A stretch of DNA of 64,000 bases from Nocardioides sp. Root190 (GTDB taxonomy: Bacteria > Actinomycetota > Actinomycetes > Propionibacteriales > Nocardioidaceae). Of this stretch, positions 42,126 through 50,348 are shown one piece after another. The DNA lies in contig NZ_LMIA01000010.1 of NCBI RefSeq assembly GCF_001428565.1, positions 494,306 through 558,305 on the forward strand, given 5' to 3'. Positions within the stretch are counted from its first letter, which is position 1. Each line of letters begins with the position of its first letter. The translations under genes were made by a program, and so were the position numbers. The notes below the pieces were generated by a model. The model was not told where the DNA came from and made no database searches. It saw only the letters and a list, made by a program, of their open reading frames with translations.

Positions 42126-43498
42126 CGCGGAGCATCCGGCTCAAGCTGGTCGCCTTCCTCGGCGTCATCGCGGCGACGGTGGCCTACGGGACGACTCAGT
42201 TCTTCGACATCACCAACCTGGTCCACCCGCCGGACCGGGTCGAGATCCAGTTCAGCGATCCCGGCGGGATCTACCCCCGCGCCGACGTCGAGCTGCTCGG
42301 CACCCGCGTGGGCTCGGTGGTCGAGATCGTGCCCGGACCGGGGTCGGCGTCCACCGTCGTGGTCGAGCTCCGTCACGACGCCGAGGTGCCGGCCGACGTA
42401 CGCGCCGTCGTGAGCAACAAGTCGGCGATCGGCGAGCAGTACGTCGCCCTCACGCCCGGTTCGGCGGACGGACCCCGTCTCGGCGACGGCGACCTACTGA
42501 CCCTCGCGCAGACCGACGCCCCACCCGACCTCGGTGCCCTCATCACCCACCTCGGCGACCTCGCGGGCTCGGTCGATCCGGCCGACCTGGCGGTGATCCT
42601 CGACGAGGGCGCCACCGCCCTCGAGGGGATCGAGCCGTCACTGTCCTCGCTGCTCGACGACGCCGACCAGCTGACCCGCAGCGCCGTGAGGAGCGCGGAC
42701 GACCTGACCGCGCTGATCGACTCGGCGCAGCTGGTGCTCGACACCCAGGTCGACCTCCTCGGCGAGACCCGGGCTGGCCAGTCCGACCTGGCCGTCCTCA
42801 CCACCCGGCTGCGGGAGCTCGACGGCACCTTCGACCGGGTCTTCCGCGAGGGCATCGCCGCCGGCGGCGACCTGAACGGCCTGCTGCGCGACAACGCGGA
42901 CGCCCTGCCCGTGCTCCTCGGCAACCTCGTCGGGGTCACCGAGGTCGCAGCGGACCGGCTCCCGCACCTGCGCAAGGGCCTGGTCGTCTTCCCGTGGATC
43001 CTGGAGCAGAACATCCAGACCCTGCGGCACTGCGACAGCATCAACCCGGTCACCGGCAAGCCCGTCGAGGCGACCTGCCACTACGACGAGGACGGCAACC
43101 CGATCTACAGCGCGCACATCGCGCTGGTGCTGCCGACCGTGCCGCTGGCCCCGCCGTGCACGCAGGGATACGAGGACGTCAAGCGCTACAACCCGGACGG
43201 CACCCCCGCCAACGGCAAGGGCGCGCGGCAGACGGACGATGCACCGGTGCCCGACGACAACAGGTGCACCTCCTCGCCGTACGACCCGACGGGGCCGAAC
43301 GTCCGTGGCTTCCAGAACCAGCCCCGGGGCGGGTCCCCGCTCGGTCGGACCGCTCCGCAGTGGGGCCAGGCGCTCTTCAACCCGGCGAGCGGGATCATGG
43401 TGACCCCCGACGGACGTGCGACGCAGATCAGTGCGCCGACCGCGCCCGCCGGGCCGGACGGGCTCGGCTGGCTGCTGACCCGCAACCTCGAGGACTGA
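42122..43498 (+). CDS. mceF: MceF-family protein
   Basis: A 458-residue Mce protein: N-terminal helix, MlaD domain (PRADVELLGTRVGSVVEIV; KSAIGEQYVALTP), helical region, and a long Pro/Gly-rich C-terminal domain (residues about 300-458) with several cysteines (RHCDSI; ATCHYDE; APPCTQGYED; NRCTSSPYDP). Completes the MceA-F hexamer. Confidence 0.92.
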   Translation: MTRSIRLKLVAFLGVIAATVAYGTTQFFDITNLVHPPDRVEIQFSDPGGIYPRADVELLGTRVGSVVEIVPGPGSASTVVVELRHDAEVPADVRAVVSNKSAIGEQYVALTPGSADGPRLGDGDLLTLAQTDAPPDLGALITHLGDLAGSVDPADLAVILDEGATALEGIEPSLSSLLDDADQLTRSAVRSADDLTALIDSAQLVLDTQVDLLGETRAGQSDLAVLTTRLRELDGTFDRVFREGIAAGGDLNGLLRDNADALPVLLGNLVGVTEVAADRLPHLRKGLVVFPWILEQNIQTLRHCDSINPVTGKPVEATCHYDEDGNPIYSAHIALVLPTVPLAPPCTQGYEDVKRYNPDGTPANGKGARQTDDAPVPDDNRCTSSPYDPTGPNVRGFQNQPRGGSPLGRTAPQWGQALFNPASGIMVTPDGRATQISAPTAPAGPDGLGWLLTRNLED

Positions 43499-43501
43499 TG
43501 C

Positions 43502-43981
43502 GTGGACGAGAAGCGTGAACGGCTGCTGAGCCTGACCCTGGCGGTCCTGCTCGTCGCCCTGCTGGCGACGGCCGGTGTCCTGTGGTGGCGCCAGCGCGAG
43601 GACGACCCGACGGCGGCGGTGACGAGCAGTGCACGGACGGCGGCGACCACCTTCTTCGACCTCGACCACGCCACCATCGAGGACGACCTCGACGCGATGG
43701 CCGCCCTCACCACCGGCACCTTCGCAACGAGCTACGGCGAGGAGCGGGAGGAGCTCGCCGAGCAGGTCACCACCAAGAAGCTCGTCATCACCTCCGAGAT
43801 CCCCGAGCAGGGCACGGCGGTGGAGTACCTCCACGACGACGACGCGCAGGTCCTGGTCGCCGTCGACGCGACCACGACCGCCGAGAGCGGGTCCGCGGAG
43901 ACCGCCCACTACCGGATCCGCGTCGTGCTCTCCCACGTCGAGGGCACCTGGCTCGTCTCCGGTCTGGAGCAGGTCGGATGA
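43502..43981 (+). CDS. Mce-associated membrane protein
   Basis: A 159-residue protein with one N-terminal membrane helix (LSLTLAVLLVALLATAGVLWW) and a periplasmic-side domain of the Mce-associated (Mam) type ending VEGTWLVSGLEQVG. These proteins stabilise Mce complexes. GTG 43502 lies three bases after the mceF stop. Confidence 0.85.
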   Translation: MDEKRERLLSLTLAVLLVALLATAGVLWWRQREDDPTAAVTSSARTAATTFFDLDHATIEDDLDAMAALTTGTFATSYGEEREELAEQVTTKKLVITSEIPEQGTAVEYLHDDDAQVLVAVDATTTAESGSAETAHYRIRVVLSHVEGTWLVSGLEQVG

Positions 43982-44526
43982 GCCGCCGGGTCCTCGCCCT
44001 GCTGGTCGCCGTCGTGATCGCCGCTGCCGCCGTGGCCTGGCTGGCCACCCGCTCCGAGCCCGACGCCGTGCGCCCCGCCGTCGACGACGCCGCCGCGCAC
44101 ACCGCCGGCTCCGTCCCCGCCGCCCCCGACGGCGCCCTCCAGGCCGTCTCCGACCTCCTGCCCACGGCCCTCTCCTACGACCACAGCACCCTCGACGCCG
44201 ACCTCGCCGAGGCCACCGCCGCGATGACGGAGGCCTTCGCGAAGGAGTACGCCGACACCTTCGACGCCACCGTCCGCCCGCTCGCGACCTCCAGGAAGGC
44301 GATCTCCGAGGCCCACGTGCGCGCCACCGGCCTGATCCGCTCCGCCGACGCCGGCCAGGCGCTGGTGCTGGCGTACGTCGACCAGGTGCTGGTGTCGTCG
44401 GGATCCTCCGGTTCGTCGGAGTCCTCGGGGGGCGAGGAGCCGGTCCGGGTCAGTCAGACGCGGGTGCTGGTGAGCGTGAAATCCGTGGACGGCACATGGC
44501 TGCTGGACAGCATCGACCCCCTCTGA
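43978..44526 (+). CDS. Mce-associated membrane protein, second
   Basis: A 182-residue protein with N-terminal helix (VLALLVAVVIAAAAVAWLA) and a Mam-type domain ending VDGTWLLDSIDPL, clearly paralogous to the preceding protein. A Ser/Gly run (SSGSSGSSESSGG) interrupts the domain. ATGA overlap upstream; last gene of the mce operon, convergent with the TetR gene 24 bases away. Confidence 0.85.
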   Translation: MSRRVLALLVAVVIAAAAVAWLATRSEPDAVRPAVDDAAAHTAGSVPAAPDGALQAVSDLLPTALSYDHSTLDADLAEATAAMTEAFAKEYADTFDATVRPLATSRKAISEAHVRATGLIRSADAGQALVLAYVDQVLVSSGSSGSSESSGGEEPVRVSQTRVLVSVKSVDGTWLLDSIDPL

Positions 44527-44550
44527 CCCAACTCGGCGAGCCGGGGGGAG

Positions 44551-45150
44551 TCACTCGGTGACGAGTCGGAGCAACTGCTCGATCTCGGTGGCGGTCGGCT
44601 TCGGCAGACCGGCCTGGCCGTGGGCGAAGCCGATGCCGGCGTACACGAGGAGGCCGGCGAGGACGCGGGCCTCCTGCGCGTCGCCGCGCAGCTCCAGCAG
44701 GGCGCCCTCGACGAGGGAGAACACGAACAGGTCGCCCTCGGCGATCATCTCCGCAACGGTGGGCTCCGAGCGACCCCACTCGCGCAGTGCCCGCTCGACC
44801 CCGGCGTAGGAGTCGTCGACCAGACGCATCGTCATTGCCTGGATCCGTTCGCGGGCCGGCAGCTGGTCCAGCTCGGAGAGCTGCGCCAGTGCGTCCTTCG
44901 TCTCGGCCACCCAGCGCGCGGCCATGGCGGCGTGGAGGGCGTTGAGGTCGGCGAAGTGCCAGTAGAAGCTGCCGCGGGTGACACCGGCGCGCTTGCACAC
45001 ACTGTTGATGTCGACACCGGCGATCCCGTCGGTGGTGAGCAGGTCGAGGGCGGCGGCCGCCCAGTCGTCCGCGGTGAGCCGGGTGCCGCGGGAGCGTCGT
45101 ACGGGGGTCGTCACCGTGGCCACCTCACTGTCCGGGCTGGTCGTGGTCAT
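44551..45150 (-). CDS. TetR-family regulator of the mce / laccase genes
   Basis: A 199-residue TetR repressor with helix-turn-helix DINSVCKRAGVTRGSFYWHFADLNAL (residues about 48-73) and an all-helical ligand domain. It is the second gene of a minus-strand pair with the lipase-like gene (ATGA overlap), whose promoter carries the palindrome at 45984-46011. The identical core lies before the mce operon. The likely inducer is a lipid or hydrophobic compound; that is inference. Confidence 0.88.
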   Translation of the reverse strand: MTTTSPDSEVATVTTPVRRSRGTRLTADDWAAAALDLLTTDGIAGVDINSVCKRAGVTRGSFYWHFADLNALHAAMAARWVAETKDALAQLSELDQLPARERIQAMTMRLVDDSYAGVERALREWGRSEPTVAEMIAEGDLFVFSLVEGALLELRGDAQEARVLAGLLVYAGIGFAHGQAGLPKPTATEIEQLLRLVTE

Positions 45151-45980
45151 CGCAGCGCGCCGAGCACCAGGTCCTGGACGTCCACGTCACGGGGCAGTGC
45201 GAAGTGACTGACCGAGCTGGAGGGAGCCCGGTGCTGCACCACCAGCGTAGTCACGCCCGGTCGGCGACCGGAGGTCCAGGGCACCACCAGGCCGTCCCTC
45301 GTCGAGACGATGTCGACCTGCGCGAGCCCGGGCAGGGTGAGGCCGGCGGCACGCAACCCGCGCAGGAAGTCCGAGCCCTTGATGAACTCGCGACAGGACG
45401 CACAGACGCCGTCCATCAGGAGCTTCTCGACCCCGAGCACCAGGTCGTAGGTGCCGGCGTCCCGGCTGAGCTGCTCGAGATCACCGAGACCGAGCAGGTT
45501 GGTTCCCTCCCAGAGCGAACCGACCGAGACGAGCCGGCGTACGGCGAGGTGGGGGTCCAGCTGCCGGGCGCGCAGTGTCACCAGGGAGCCGGCGCCGACG
45601 GCGACCACGTCGACGCGTCGGGCGGGGGTCCGCGCCGCGACGGCGGCGATCCGGCGCCCCACCTCGGCGGCGGAGGTCTCCATCGAGGCCAAGCCGCCGG
45701 GCAGCGAGGAGAGCACCGGGCCGAGCGGCGCCAGGGCGGCGAGCAGCGGGATGGCACCCCAGCCGACCGTCGTCGTGCAGTGGCCGGCGGCCTCGAGCCT
45801 CCTCGCCAACGGCGCCACGGAGGCGGGCATGCCCGCCAGGTCGTGCACGAGCACGACGACCGGCCGGTCCGCCGTCACGGCACAGCCCGGCGCGGCGCCG
45901 GCGCGAGCCGGGGCGACGAGCAGCGCCGTCGTCACGACGGTCGCGAGCAGCACCCCGGCGAGGGCGCGGGATCGACTCAT
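45147..45980 (-). CDS. secreted lipase-like alpha/beta-hydrolase, nucleophile possibly lost
   Basis: A 277-residue exported protein with signal sequence (ALAGVLLATVVTTALLVAPARAGA) and an alpha/beta-hydrolase start (PVVVLVHDLAGMPASVAPLARRL, residues about 40-62) as in the EstA/lipase class 2 family. The nucleophile elbow should read GxSxG but reads VDVVAVGAGSLVTL, with Gly where Ser is expected. Cysteine pair CASC is near residue 190. ATG 45980 is chosen; an earlier GTG at 45998 lies inside the operator. It may be inactive or use another residue, and could serve as a lipid-binding partner of the Mce system. Confidence 0.7.
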   Translation of the reverse strand: MSRSRALAGVLLATVVTTALLVAPARAGAAPGCAVTADRPVVVLVHDLAGMPASVAPLARRLEAAGHCTTTVGWGAIPLLAALAPLGPVLSSLPGGLASMETSAAEVGRRIAAVAARTPARRVDVVAVGAGSLVTLRARQLDPHLAVRRLVSVGSLWEGTNLLGLGDLEQLSRDAGTYDLVLGVEKLLMDGVCASCREFIKGSDFLRGLRAAGLTLPGLAQVDIVSTRDGLVVPWTSGRRPGVTTLVVQHRAPSSSVSHFALPRDVDVQDLVLGALR

Positions 45981-45983
45981 GAA

Positions 45984-46011
45984 GAAAACCGTACACAAAT
46001 GTACGGTTTTC
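45984..46011. promoter_or_regulatory. TetR operator between the lipase-like and laccase genes
   Basis: Perfect 12-bp arms (GAAAACCGTACA / TGTACGGTTTTC) around CAAA. The 20-base core equals that of the mce operator at 34381. It sits four bases upstream of the lipase-like ATG and can block both directions. Confidence 0.88.
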
Positions 46012-46014
46012 GGA

Positions 46015-46020
46015 TAGTGT
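46015..46020 (+). promoter_or_regulatory. -10 box of the multicopper oxidase gene
   Basis: TAGTGT, eight bases after the last base of the operator core, exactly as at the mce operon. The start would coincide with the ATG at 46028, giving a leaderless mRNA. Confidence 0.6.
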
Positions 46021-46027
46021 CCCCGCC

Positions 46028-47851
46028 ATGACCGGACTGAGCCGTCGCGCGCTGCTGGCTGCCGGTGGCGCCGTGGGCGTCGGCGCGCTGGCCCACGGCG
46101 CCAGCTCGGCCGGCACCCTGAGGTCGCCGTTCATCTTCCACTCGCCGGCTGTGCGGCCCTTTCGCGACCTGATGCCGGTCCCGCCGGTCATCGACAACAC
46201 CTGGGTGACCGTGACGGCGCGCAGCACGATGCACCGCTTCCACCGCGACTGGGACGAGCAGCCGAGCTTCGCCTACGGCGACCAGACCTACCTCGGGCCG
46301 ACCATCGTCAGCCACCGGGACCAGCCGTGGCGGCTCACGACCCGCAACCAGCTGGGCCTGCACCCGTTCGCCGAGGACGTCGACCACACCCTGCACGGCG
46401 TGCCGGAGGACTTCGCGACCCGCACCCGCACGAGCACCCACCTGCACGGCGGCGTCACGCCCGCCTCCTCCGACGGGCACCCCAACGACTTCGTGGTGCC
46501 CGGAGAGCAGCAGACCTACCAGTTCCCGATGATCCAGGAGGCCGCGCACCTCTGGTACCACGACCACTCGCTCGGGACCACGCGCCTCAACGTCGCCGCC
46601 GGCCTGGCCGCGATGAACCTGGTCCGCGACGAGTTCGACACCGGCCGGGCGGACAACCCGCTGGGTCTGCCGGCCGGGGAGCACGAGATTCCGCTCGTCC
46701 TCCAGGAGAAGATCTTCGGCCCGGGTGGCCGGCTCAACGTCCGCTCCACCTGGATCGTGCCGCAGGGCAGCTGGGAGGGCGGAGCGGTCGGCGACGTCGG
46801 TCTCGTGAACGGCAAGGTCTGGCCCGAGCTCCCGGTCGACCGGGGCCTCTACCGCTTCCGCGTCATCAACGCCGGCTCGTACAGCGTGTGGCGCCTGTTC
46901 TTCTCCAACACCATGAAGTTCTGGGTCATCGGCAACGACGGCGGCCTGCTCGACCGGCCCGTCGCGACCCGCGACCTGCGCCTCTCCCCCGCCGAGCGGG
47001 TCGACATCCTCGTCGACTTCTCCTCGCTGGCACCCGGCGAGTCCGTCGAGCTCCGCAACGACGAGGGACCGCCGCCCCAGGCCGCGATCCTCGGCGAGGT
47101 GGCGATGCCGTTGTTCTGCCGCTTCACCGCGGGTACGGCGCGCGGGTTCACCGGCGGCGTACCCACCCGGCTGCGTGGCGGGCGACGGCAGCCGCCACTG
47201 CTGGCACCGGTGGAGCGCCCGGTCCGGCGACGGGTGGTGACGATCCTCCAGGACACCGAGATCCGGATCCCTCCCGCGCTGATGAGCCTCAACAACCTCG
47301 GCTTCATGACCGACGACATCGAGAAGCCGGTCCAGGGAACGACCGAGATCTGGGACCTGGTCAACATCACCGCCGACCCGCACGCGATCCACCTCCACCT
47401 GACGCACTTCCGGATCCTCGAGCGGCAGAGGCTCAACACCGCCGCCTACCGTTTCTCGCATCCCCGCCCCCGTCACGGCAGGCGCTGGACGCCCGACCCG
47501 GCGAAGTTCGTCTTCGGTCGCACCACGCCGTCGGCTGCCTGGGAGGCCGGGCCGAAGGACACCGTGCGCACCGACGGCCACACCGTCACCCGGATCGTCG
47601 TGCGGTGGCCCACCGCCGACGAGCTCGGCTTCGACCCCGACCTCGCCTACCTCCCCCAGGGCGCCGTCGCCCGCAGCGAGCTCGCCGGAGGCGGGGAGCA
47701 CGCTGCGCACAACGAGCACGAGGGCGGAGCGGGCGGTGCCGCCGCCACCGCCGAAGGAGACGGCCACATCCGCGGCTACCTGTGGCACTGCCACATGCTC
47801 GACCACGAGGACCACGACATGATGCTGCCGCTGCGCGCGGTGGCTCAGTGA
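46028..47851 (+). CDS. multicopper oxidase (CotA/phenoxazinone-synthase-like laccase)
   Basis: A 607-residue oxidase with a Tat-like signal (LSRRALLAAGGAVGVGALAHG). All four copper motifs are present: THLHGGVTPASSDGHPNDF (residues about 138-156), LWYHDHSLGTTRLN, DPHAIHLHLTHF and WHCHMLDHEDHDMM near the C-terminus, with the T1 Cys in WHCHMLDHE. It oxidises phenolic or similar substrates with reduction of O2 to water. A His/Gly-rich insertion (GGEHAAHNEHEGG) precedes the last motif. Controlled by the TetR operator shared with mce; the DUF2236 gene overlaps or follows within 20 bases. Confidence 0.92.
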   Translation: MTGLSRRALLAAGGAVGVGALAHGASSAGTLRSPFIFHSPAVRPFRDLMPVPPVIDNTWVTVTARSTMHRFHRDWDEQPSFAYGDQTYLGPTIVSHRDQPWRLTTRNQLGLHPFAEDVDHTLHGVPEDFATRTRTSTHLHGGVTPASSDGHPNDFVVPGEQQTYQFPMIQEAAHLWYHDHSLGTTRLNVAAGLAAMNLVRDEFDTGRADNPLGLPAGEHEIPLVLQEKIFGPGGRLNVRSTWIVPQGSWEGGAVGDVGLVNGKVWPELPVDRGLYRFRVINAGSYSVWRLFFSNTMKFWVIGNDGGLLDRPVATRDLRLSPAERVDILVDFSSLAPGESVELRNDEGPPPQAAILGEVAMPLFCRFTAGTARGFTGGVPTRLRGGRRQPPLLAPVERPVRRRVVTILQDTEIRIPPALMSLNNLGFMTDDIEKPVQGTTEIWDLVNITADPHAIHLHLTHFRILERQRLNTAAYRFSHPRPRHGRRWTPDPAKFVFGRTTPSAAWEAGPKDTVRTDGHTVTRIVVRWPTADELGFDPDLAYLPQGAVARSELAGGGEHAAHNEHEGGAGGAAATAEGDGHIRGYLWHCHMLDHEDHDMMLPLRAVAQ

Positions 47852-47859
47852 GCACGACC

Positions 47860-47864
47860 AGGAG
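47860..47864 (+). promoter_or_regulatory. ribosome binding site selecting the DUF2236 start
   Basis: AGGAG seven bases before GTG 47872. The alternative GTG 47848 only overlaps the preceding stop. Confidence 0.6.
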
Positions 47865-47871
47865 CACACCC

Positions 47872-49158
47872 GTGAGCATCGACGTCACCACACCCCCGGC
47901 CCCGACCGGCGCGCCCGGCGAGGTCTGCCCGACCCGGTTCCGCTACTGGGAGCGCAAGGACCTGCCCCACTGGCAGCGTCGGCGCGCGGTCTTCCGCAAG
48001 CTGACCGGCCACGACCTGTTCCCCACCGACGAGCAGGCCCGGATGCTCTGCGAGGACCAGTTCGCCGGCGACCCGGTCGCGGAGAAGTTCGTCGCCGAGG
48101 TGTTCTTCGGCAAGGAGTACGGCCACGCCAAGGGCCGCAAGCTGCTCGAGCGGGCACTGGACGACGGCATCGAGTCCCTGCCGGACGCGCCTGCGTCGAT
48201 GGTGGACCTCTTCGCCGAGCTGGAGACCGTGCCCGACTGGGTCGACCGCGAGCTCGTCGAGGCCGGCGCCGCCGTGTGGCGCCGCTGGGGCACGATGCTG
48301 TTCAGCGTCGCCGGGGCGATCACCCTCGAGATCTACACCGAGGGTGCGGTCGCGATGCCGCTGTCCCTGGCCGGTGGGTACGCCGGTGACAACGCGCTGC
48401 GCCGCTTCCTGGAGACCAACAAGTTCTGGATCGACGTCTCCGAGCCCGGCCAGCTGTTCGAGAAGAACTCCCAGGCCCGCAAGACCGCGATGATGGTCCG
48501 GGTCATGCACGTCGCGGTTCGCAAGCGGGTCGGCGAGCACCCGGAGTGGAACTACGACGGCTGGGGTCTCCCGATCAGCCAGACCTACGAGCAGATGACG
48601 CAGATCGGCGGTGCGGTCGCACCGGCCCTGAGCCTCTGGCTCGCCGGCGTGCAGACCACACCCAGGGAGATGCGCGCGCTGATCCACTTCAACCGCTACA
48701 TGGGCCACCTGCTCGGCGTACAGCCGCGGTGGGCCCCCGAGACGATCATCGAGCAGATCCAGACGCTGATGATGACGACCGCGGCACGCAGCTACGACTC
48801 CGGCCGAGCGGGCAAGGAACTCATCGAGTCCTTCCCGGCGGCCTTCGCCCCGCGGCCCGGCCAGCGTGGGCTGAAGAAGCTCCGGGCGGCGTACAACTAC
48901 CGGATCTACTCCGCCTACTGCGCACTGTGGATGGCGCCCGAGACCCGGCGGATGTACGACATGCCGTCCGCGTTCCCGTGGATCCTCATCATCGTCGCGC
49001 GCTTCCCCCTGATGACCGCCGTCGAGCTGCTGCGCCGGCTTCCGGTCCTCAAGGGCCTGCACGCCACCGTCATGGACAAGCACCGACGCAGCTGGCACGC
49101 CGCACAGATGGAGGGCCGCGAGGCCGAGTTCGACGCCAGCAGCGCGCTGCGTCGCTGA
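47872..49158 (+). CDS. DUF2236 oxygenase-like protein (MpaB/Lcp type)
   Basis: A 428-residue protein of the DUF2236 family (ER-bound oxygenase mpaB / latex-clearing-protein type), many of which bind b-type haem. Seen: a conserved core with RWGTMLFSVAGAITLEIY, MMVRVMHVAVRKRV (a candidate haem His), GLPISQTYEQMT and HFNRYMGHLLGVQPRW. No signal peptide; one or two amphipathic hydrophobic segments toward the C-terminus (FPWILIIVARFPLMTAVELL). Probably acts oxidatively on a lipid or terpenoid alongside the laccase; no substrate can be assigned. Confidence 0.8.
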   Translation: MSIDVTTPPAPTGAPGEVCPTRFRYWERKDLPHWQRRRAVFRKLTGHDLFPTDEQARMLCEDQFAGDPVAEKFVAEVFFGKEYGHAKGRKLLERALDDGIESLPDAPASMVDLFAELETVPDWVDRELVEAGAAVWRRWGTMLFSVAGAITLEIYTEGAVAMPLSLAGGYAGDNALRRFLETNKFWIDVSEPGQLFEKNSQARKTAMMVRVMHVAVRKRVGEHPEWNYDGWGLPISQTYEQMTQIGGAVAPALSLWLAGVQTTPREMRALIHFNRYMGHLLGVQPRWAPETIIEQIQTLMMTTAARSYDSGRAGKELIESFPAAFAPRPGQRGLKKLRAAYNYRIYSAYCALWMAPETRRMYDMPSAFPWILIIVARFPLMTAVELLRRLPVLKGLHATVMDKHRRSWHAAQMEGREAEFDASSALRR

Positions 49159-49199
49159 CCCACCGTTTCCTCCCCCGCACCACGACCAAAGGACCACGC

Positions 49200-50294
49200 A
49201 TGGCCATCACCATCACCGAGGGCTGGAACGGCCCCGGCAGCAAGGACGGCAAGCTCACCGTCGTCGAGCCCCGTGACAACGCCCTGCACCCGAGCGACTC
49301 CAAATGGGCCTTCGAGCACTGGTACTTCGATGCCCGCCTCGACACCGGCCACACCGTCGTCGCCTTCCTGCAGAAGCGTCGTCCCGAGGAGCCTCCCGGC
49401 AGCAAGCCGGTCGTCGAGGTCGTCGTCTACTTCCCCGACGGCACCCGCCGCCAGATCGTCAAGCACTACCCGCACATGGCGTTCGAGGCGTCAGCCGACA
49501 AGTGCAAGGCGCGCGTCGCCCACAACACCTGCGAGCTCGTCGGCACCGACCCACTGCCGGTGCACCAGCTGCACGTCGACGAGGGCGGCGTGGAGATGGA
49601 CCTGACCTTCACCAACGAGACCCCGTCGTGGATGCCCGGCGAGGGCTACACCCGCTACGGCGAGAAGGACTTCTTCGCCTGGGTCGTCCCCGGCCCGCGG
49701 ACCAAGGTCAGCGGCACCGTCGTGATCGACGGTGAGCGGATCGAGGCCAACGGCATCGGGTACGCCGACCACAACTGGGGCGTCGGCAACATGACCCGGA
49801 TCATCGAGCGCTGGCACTGGGGGCGGCTCTACACCGACCAGTTCTCGCTGATCTACGCGATGGTCGGCACCCAGAAGCGCCTGGACCACCACCAGTCCAA
49901 GCCGCTGATGCTGGCTCGCGGCGGCGAGATCCTGCTCAGCACCGGGGAGGTCACCCTCACCGAGGGCCCTACGGAGTACAACGCCGACGCGCGGCGCAGC
50001 TACCCCACCTGGATCCGAATGGAGACCGAGGCCTCCGGTGACGGCGTGAGCGACGCCAAGGTGGTGCTGCAGATGGACGTGCGCGAGGTCATCCACGGAC
50101 ACGACCTGCTCGATGACATCCCGGTCGTCGGCACCAAGGTCGGCGGCGCGATCCTCAAGCCGATCATCCACAAGGTCGTGGGGCAGCCCGGCTACTTCAG
50201 GTTCCTGTCCGACTTCGAGCTCACCGTCACCGTCGACGGCGAGACCGTGGTCGAGACCGGGACGACGCTGCACGAGCTGGTCGCGCTCACCTGA
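49200..50294 (+). CDS. lipocalin-like / CrtC-AttH-fold protein
   Basis: A 364-residue cytoplasmic protein with the AttH/CrtC-type double lipocalin layout: KWAFEHWYFDARLDTGHTVVAFLQ (residues about 37-60) and GYADHNWGVGNMTRIIERWHWGRLYTDQF (about 182-210), the latter matching the conserved DHNWG-...-WxWG core. CrtC hydrates carotenoid ends, so a role in modifying a hydrophobic molecule is plausible but inferred. 41 bases after the DUF2236 gene, followed by a repeat-formed hairpin. Confidence 0.7.
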   Translation: MAITITEGWNGPGSKDGKLTVVEPRDNALHPSDSKWAFEHWYFDARLDTGHTVVAFLQKRRPEEPPGSKPVVEVVVYFPDGTRRQIVKHYPHMAFEASADKCKARVAHNTCELVGTDPLPVHQLHVDEGGVEMDLTFTNETPSWMPGEGYTRYGEKDFFAWVVPGPRTKVSGTVVIDGERIEANGIGYADHNWGVGNMTRIIERWHWGRLYTDQFSLIYAMVGTQKRLDHHQSKPLMLARGGEILLSTGEVTLTEGPTEYNADARRSYPTWIRMETEASGDGVSDAKVVLQMDVREVIHGHDLLDDIPVVGTKVGGAILKPIIHKVVGQPGYFRFLSDFELTVTVDGETVVETGTTLHELVALT

Positions 50295-50346
50295 GGACTC
50301 TGACCTGAGGACTCTGGCCTGAGGACTCTGGCCTGAGTCCTCTGGT
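50291..50346. repeat. 14-bp tandem repeat (about four copies)
   Basis: CTGAGGACTCTGAC/CTGAGGACTCTGGC/CTGAGGACTCTGGC, then a diverged CTGAGTCCTCTGGT. The first unit contains the TGA stop of the preceding gene. Confidence 0.9.
50321..50342. terminator. hairpin formed at the last repeat junction
   Basis: GAGGACTC (50321-50328) and GAGTCCTC (50335-50342) pair perfectly around TGGCCT. It sits between convergent genes and could end transcription in both directions; no T-run. Confidence 0.55.
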
Positions 50347-50348
50347 GC

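Noticed and set aside
44401..44440. Ser/Gly run in the second Mce-associated protein as a frameshift sign
   Set aside because: The frame stays open and the domain resumes (EEPVRVSQTRVLVSVKSVDG); it is a simple low-complexity insertion.
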